Assembly: GCF_041381155.1 (NCBI RefSeq)
Contig: NC_091135.1
Location: 55,875,997 to 55,939,996, forward strand
Length of the DNA stretch: 64,000 nucleotides
Source: Argopecten irradians
Taxonomy: Eukaryota; Mollusca; Bivalvia; Pectinida; Pectinidae
Direction: 5' to 3'
The position numbers and the translations under genes were made by a program. Positions 60,737-64,000 of this stretch are shown piece by piece (within the stretch, counting starts at the first letter, position 1; the number at the start of each line of letters is the position of its first letter). A model generated the notes under the pieces. It did no database searches, was not told the DNA's origin, and worked only from the letters and a program-made list of their open reading frames with translations.

Positions 60737-61237
60737 TGCGGCCCTGCAGGTAGGGCGTTAGAATTGTACCTACTGCCCTTATCGCATGATAAGAAAAGGC
60801 GACTAAATTTAGGATCGTATCATAGCATCTCTTCTTCCTAACTTAATTTATACTTCTTAACGTCTTCCTTGACACTGTCTCACATTTGGCCTTCGGTTGA
60901 GAGCTCGCCCCTGTGAGGTAGGCTCTGGGTTCTGTCACCTGGCGGAGACACACCCTGCTTAGCGCTCAGCATTAAGGGAGTAGGACGAATTGTTCGCCTG
61001 TTGTCAGTATAATGTGACTGGGGGATGTGTTGATTGGTGTCTTCGGGGGTATGTTTCAGTGATACAGCACTATGAAAAGGGCAAGAGTTCCACTATAGAA
61101 GAAGACACAACATGAATATACCGCAGTCTCCCATATCGCACACTACGCACTTCATACACTCAGGACACTGCATACATAGGATGCCGTCCTTACATGATCC
61201 TGGCTATTAATAGGGCGTTGATTTAATCAAACAAACA
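60737..61237 (+). mobile_element. tRNA-derived SINE nested in TIR copy Y
   Basis: Sense-strand copy of about 501 bp. ATGAAAA flanks it at 60730-60736 and 61238-61244, a likely 7-bp target duplication. It has the 5' block GGTAGGGCGTTAGAATTG, tRNA-like boxes, central domain and CAAA tail, with more changes than the 54068 copy and a shorter tRNA-like 3' part. It inserted after copy Y was in place or while the family still moved. Confidence 0.8.
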
Positions 61238-61770
61238 ATGAAAACAATTTTATAGAGTCACGAATGCAGGAATTGGTCTACTGCAAAAGTAAACTGGTTG
61301 ATTCGCTGATTTTTATTGACGTACTTCTACAGCTATGGTCATTTAAGGACGGCATCCCGTGTATGTCCTTTCATATATTCTATGGTGTTGCCCCATCAAA
61401 GGACAGAACCAAGATATTTCATCAAAGTTTTTCCCCCATAATTAATTTAGCAACAATAGTATTTTTTTTTTTTTTTTTGGAAAATAGCGAATCTGATATA
61501 AACATTGACCGACCAATTATAATAAACTCATGATATAGGTATTTCGGTCTTTGTTCTAAGAAGTTAGACGAAAATATCTAGCAAAATGAAGCTGCTAGAA
61601 ATCATGCACTTTCATGAAGGTTGTTGGATGAGAAACAAACTTATAACTTGTAATCAGTACCTGGTAAACATTTTAGTGGTATTATTTCGCGATACCTATA
61701 GGTTACTAAAGGTAAAATGAGACATAGCGCCTCGTCTGATGTCTGATTGACGCCAGCAAAATAGTTACCA

Positions 61771-61834
61771 AATTCAGTCGCCTTTTACGATCATGCAATG
61801 GGTATAGCAGGTGCAATTCTAACGCCCTACCTGA
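61771..61834 (-). repeat. SINE-related 5' block inside TIR copy Y
   Basis: Reads on the minus strand as CAGGTAGGGCGTTAGAATTG to GGCGACTGAATTT. It lies at the equivalent place to 5595-5659 in copy X and is thus an ancestral part of this TIR family. Confidence 0.6.
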
Positions 61835-62160
61835 GACGATGGCAACATTGATGGTTCCCTTTAAATAACAATGGGCAAAGGACACATACTGTCCTCTTTA
61901 TGCTTATGCTTAATGCTTATACAGTTTCTGGAATGCAACATGGCATTGTGCATATGTTAAATCATAACTGTCATTTTTATGTGTCCCACTGTTTCAAAAC
62001 GGATAAGTAGAATTTCTGAAAAATATTATTTAAACATGAGTTTATGATGATTATTTCAAGGTTTGGTCGAAATACGCACCTCATCATCACATTCTACTCC
62101 AACAGTAATGTCGGTAATATTAGACAGTGTACTCTCAGTACTTTGATATTATAGAAAAAA

Positions 62161-62181
62161 GGGGGGGGGGGGGGGGGGGGG
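62161..62181 (+). repeat. Run of 21 G
   Basis: An uninterrupted poly-G tract in copy Y. The matching place in copy X has only five C on the given strand (GTCTACCCCCTG near 5266), so the run expanded here. It could fold as a G-quadruplex and is prone to sequencing length error. Confidence 0.9.
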
Positions 62182-62690
62182 TAGACGAAATTAACCTAAA
62201 AAACGTGGCATATCCAATGATTCATCAACTTGAGCTGTTTATGGTAAATCGATGATAACCTGAATATAATTTTAAACATCAAAATTTTAGGGTACTCGAG
62301 TAGTGCCTTACTTATTCTGGTGCTCGAACGAAAAATTGAAAACTTCAAAAAGTCGTATTTTCTGTCAAATTTGATATTTACGTTCGATTTGTGATCGAAT
62401 GATATTGGATACAGCCAAGTGTGATATGTCGTTAAAAAGGCAATTTTATGTGGTATTTTAAATCACAAGAAAAACGTGATTTAAGTGTTTTTACTATGAC
62501 TTATGCTAGGTAAAAGGCCCAATGGACATTAAATTTACCAGTGTTAATGTAGGGGGCGCTGTAGTCCTAATAATGGTCCAATCGGGTTTTAAGTATTATA
62601 GACATATGTGTATTAATGCAATTAACTAATTTAAATTCAAAAATCAAAAAAATATCGTGGGCGGATTTTCACCCTGTATGCAACATCTCC

Positions 62691-64000
62691 TTTCTAAGGT
62701 ATTAGTAAGAATTCTAAGCATGTATTAGAAGGGTTACAGCATTACCATACTAAATATACTTATTTAAATATCACTAAGTATGTTCATATATCAACACTAT
62801 TTAAATCTCGGTATGATATACAAAAGTATCGACAATGAATACGCTATTTTAAGGATTTAGTATAAATTTGAAATAATGATTTTTTTTTTAAATCTACACG
62901 TATACTATAATTTAAAAACATACATCAGAAATATCATTGATGTATTTCTGCTTTTTAGTAAACGTTATGGATACAGTTTCCAAGGCAACAATATAGATAT
63001 ACATATTATTTTCGGTATATGATCGGTACTGTTACTCTAATATCACATAACTGACAACCGTCCACATTTTATTTTTACTCAAAAACTGTGCCTTGTTTGC
63101 ATCGTTATGGCAGAAGTTTGAAATAAAAACACGCATTCTAGATATGTTCATGCTTATTTTAGTGATTTTACTCGTAAAAAGATAGTGTTACATTATACTG
63201 TTTTTTATTACACAGAAATTTACAGAATATGCTATCTAAATCTCAGTCCAGACTGATCCGAACATCATTTTGATATCGCTATCAAATTGGACTGTTTATC
63301 TAATCTAAAGTTAGATATATGCTTGTTTGAAATGGTGTAAATGGAATGTTTTGAAGCTGAAAATATCTACATCATATAGCTAGAATAACCATTTACTCGA
63401 AAAACTCAAATTGTAGATCTAACGTATACGTATATGTGCTGTATATATGTATAGTACTAGGCTTACCTTGTGTAGCCGCGGACTACTGTGACATCACATG
63501 ACCACGTGACCGCCTAGCTCATTATCTCTGAACCGTGTAGTTGACACTACCCGTAAATCACGACCAAAACCAACCGATAGCGCTAAAAGCTAGGCGATTC
63601 GTTGGGTGGGACTTGATTTTTCATTCATCCAAAGCAATATCCTGACGTATTATCAAAAAAAATGTTGGCTGCACAAATCCTTTAAGATTGTAGCCTTTGT
63701 GGTGCTGGTATTACTTTTAAATTATACATACTTTATTCGAAAATCAAATGTAACTCTGTTTCCCTCTTTCATCATTTTTAATTCAATTAAAAAATAGTTT
63801 TTATTTACATAAGAGAGATGGATAATCTTAATTTGTATCTTTTGCATTTAAGTTGCTGACGAAAATATGTTTCTTTCCAATAATTATTTGATTTTTGATA
63901 TGAAAAGAGAAACTATTTGTTTTACTCAAGAGCATATCTAGTTGTTAGGCTTTTTTGTACTGTTAGGGAAGATGCATGAATAGAATTGCAATAATGTTAG
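62691..64000. other. Intergenic, no gene recognised
   Basis: AT-rich. A GC-richer patch at about 63465-63610 (with CACGTGACCGCC and TAGCGCTAAAAGCTAGGCG), followed by GCACAAATCCTTTAAGATT near 63674, is partly the inverse of AAAGGATTTGTGCAG near 57021 and may be a dispersed repeat. No gene was recognised. Confidence 0.4.

Larger units (their letters stand above)
58754..62690. mobile_element. Non-autonomous TIR DNA element, copy Y
   Basis: Both ends are present: GGAGGTGTTGCATGGCCGCC at the left and ATGCAACATCTCC at the right, with CCGCCCACGAT and TTTTTTGATTTTT (or a near match) following inside each. The outer parts match copy X (4757-7190) in inverse orientation. The middle differs: copy Y has about 1.9 kb comprising a degenerate GACCTT repeat region and a SINE at 60737-61237, while copy X has the TTCTAGAA array. 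No transposase-like ORF was found. Target duplication is unclear, so the superfamily is open. Confidence 0.7.

Overview
The window looks like AT-rich nuclear DNA from a marine mollusc, most likely a bivalve. The reasons are a spliced secreted tyrosinase-family gene of the mollusc shell or byssus type, spliced introns with GT-AG ends, tRNA-derived SINEs with (CAAA)n tails, several non-LTR retrotransposon clades (I/Nimb-like, Tx1/L1-like, CR1-like), a Ty3/Gypsy element, and many terminal-inverted-repeat (TIR) and foldback elements. There is no sign of bacterial gene organisation. Genus cannot be set from the sequence alone.

Host genes are sparse. At the left edge (53-174, + strand) is a first coding exon for a type II membrane protein that ends in a strong splice donor; the rest of that gene was not found. 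The best gene is on the minus strand (about 19955-24680): a tyrosinase-like protein of 616 residues in three coding exons (23339-22935, 21975-21878, 21533-20186) plus an upstream non-coding exon near 24480. It keeps the tyrosinase fold signatures but only two of the six copper-binding histidines, so it looks like a secreted pseudo-tyrosinase with a Ser/Pro/basic tail. Two candidate spliced non-coding transcripts are proposed at 36.65-37.49 kb and 39.8-44.25 kb.

Most of the remainder is mobile DNA. 2.3-7.2 kb: an I/Nimb-type LINE fossil carrying SINE insertions and cut by a 2.4-kb TIR element that holds an array of TTCnnGAA (heat-shock-element-like) sites. 10.4-10.9 kb: a 53-bp minisatellite. 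13.8-16.7 kb: a 2.85-kb TIR element with an exact 8-bp target duplication, which contains a 1,075-bp near-palindromic element with its own exact 8-bp duplication. 27.1-28.0 kb: a LINE 3' end. 29.7-34.0 kb: a Ty3/Gypsy fossil. 37.5-39.3 and 47.6-48.9 kb: two complementary pieces of one Tx1-like LINE, apparently split by an 8.3-kb insert with short TIRs. 48.9-51.5 kb: a CR1-like LINE interrupted by a 1.2-kb non-coding element. 53.1-53.4 kb: a 33-bp minisatellite. 54.1-54.6 kb: a SINE. 56.7-57.0 kb: a degenerate tandem repeat with RFX X-box-like palindromes. 57.8-58.2 kb: a TIR element filled with palindromic NotI-type sites. 58.75-62.69 kb: a second, inverted member of the 4.8-7.2 kb TIR family with different internal cargo.

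The most useful leads are the pseudo-tyrosinase, the transposon-borne arrays of transcription-factor-like sites (TTCnnGAA and X-box), the NotI-palindrome element, and the nested or split transposons, whose insertion order can be read from the sequence. No CRISPR array, rRNA gene or functional tRNA gene was found.
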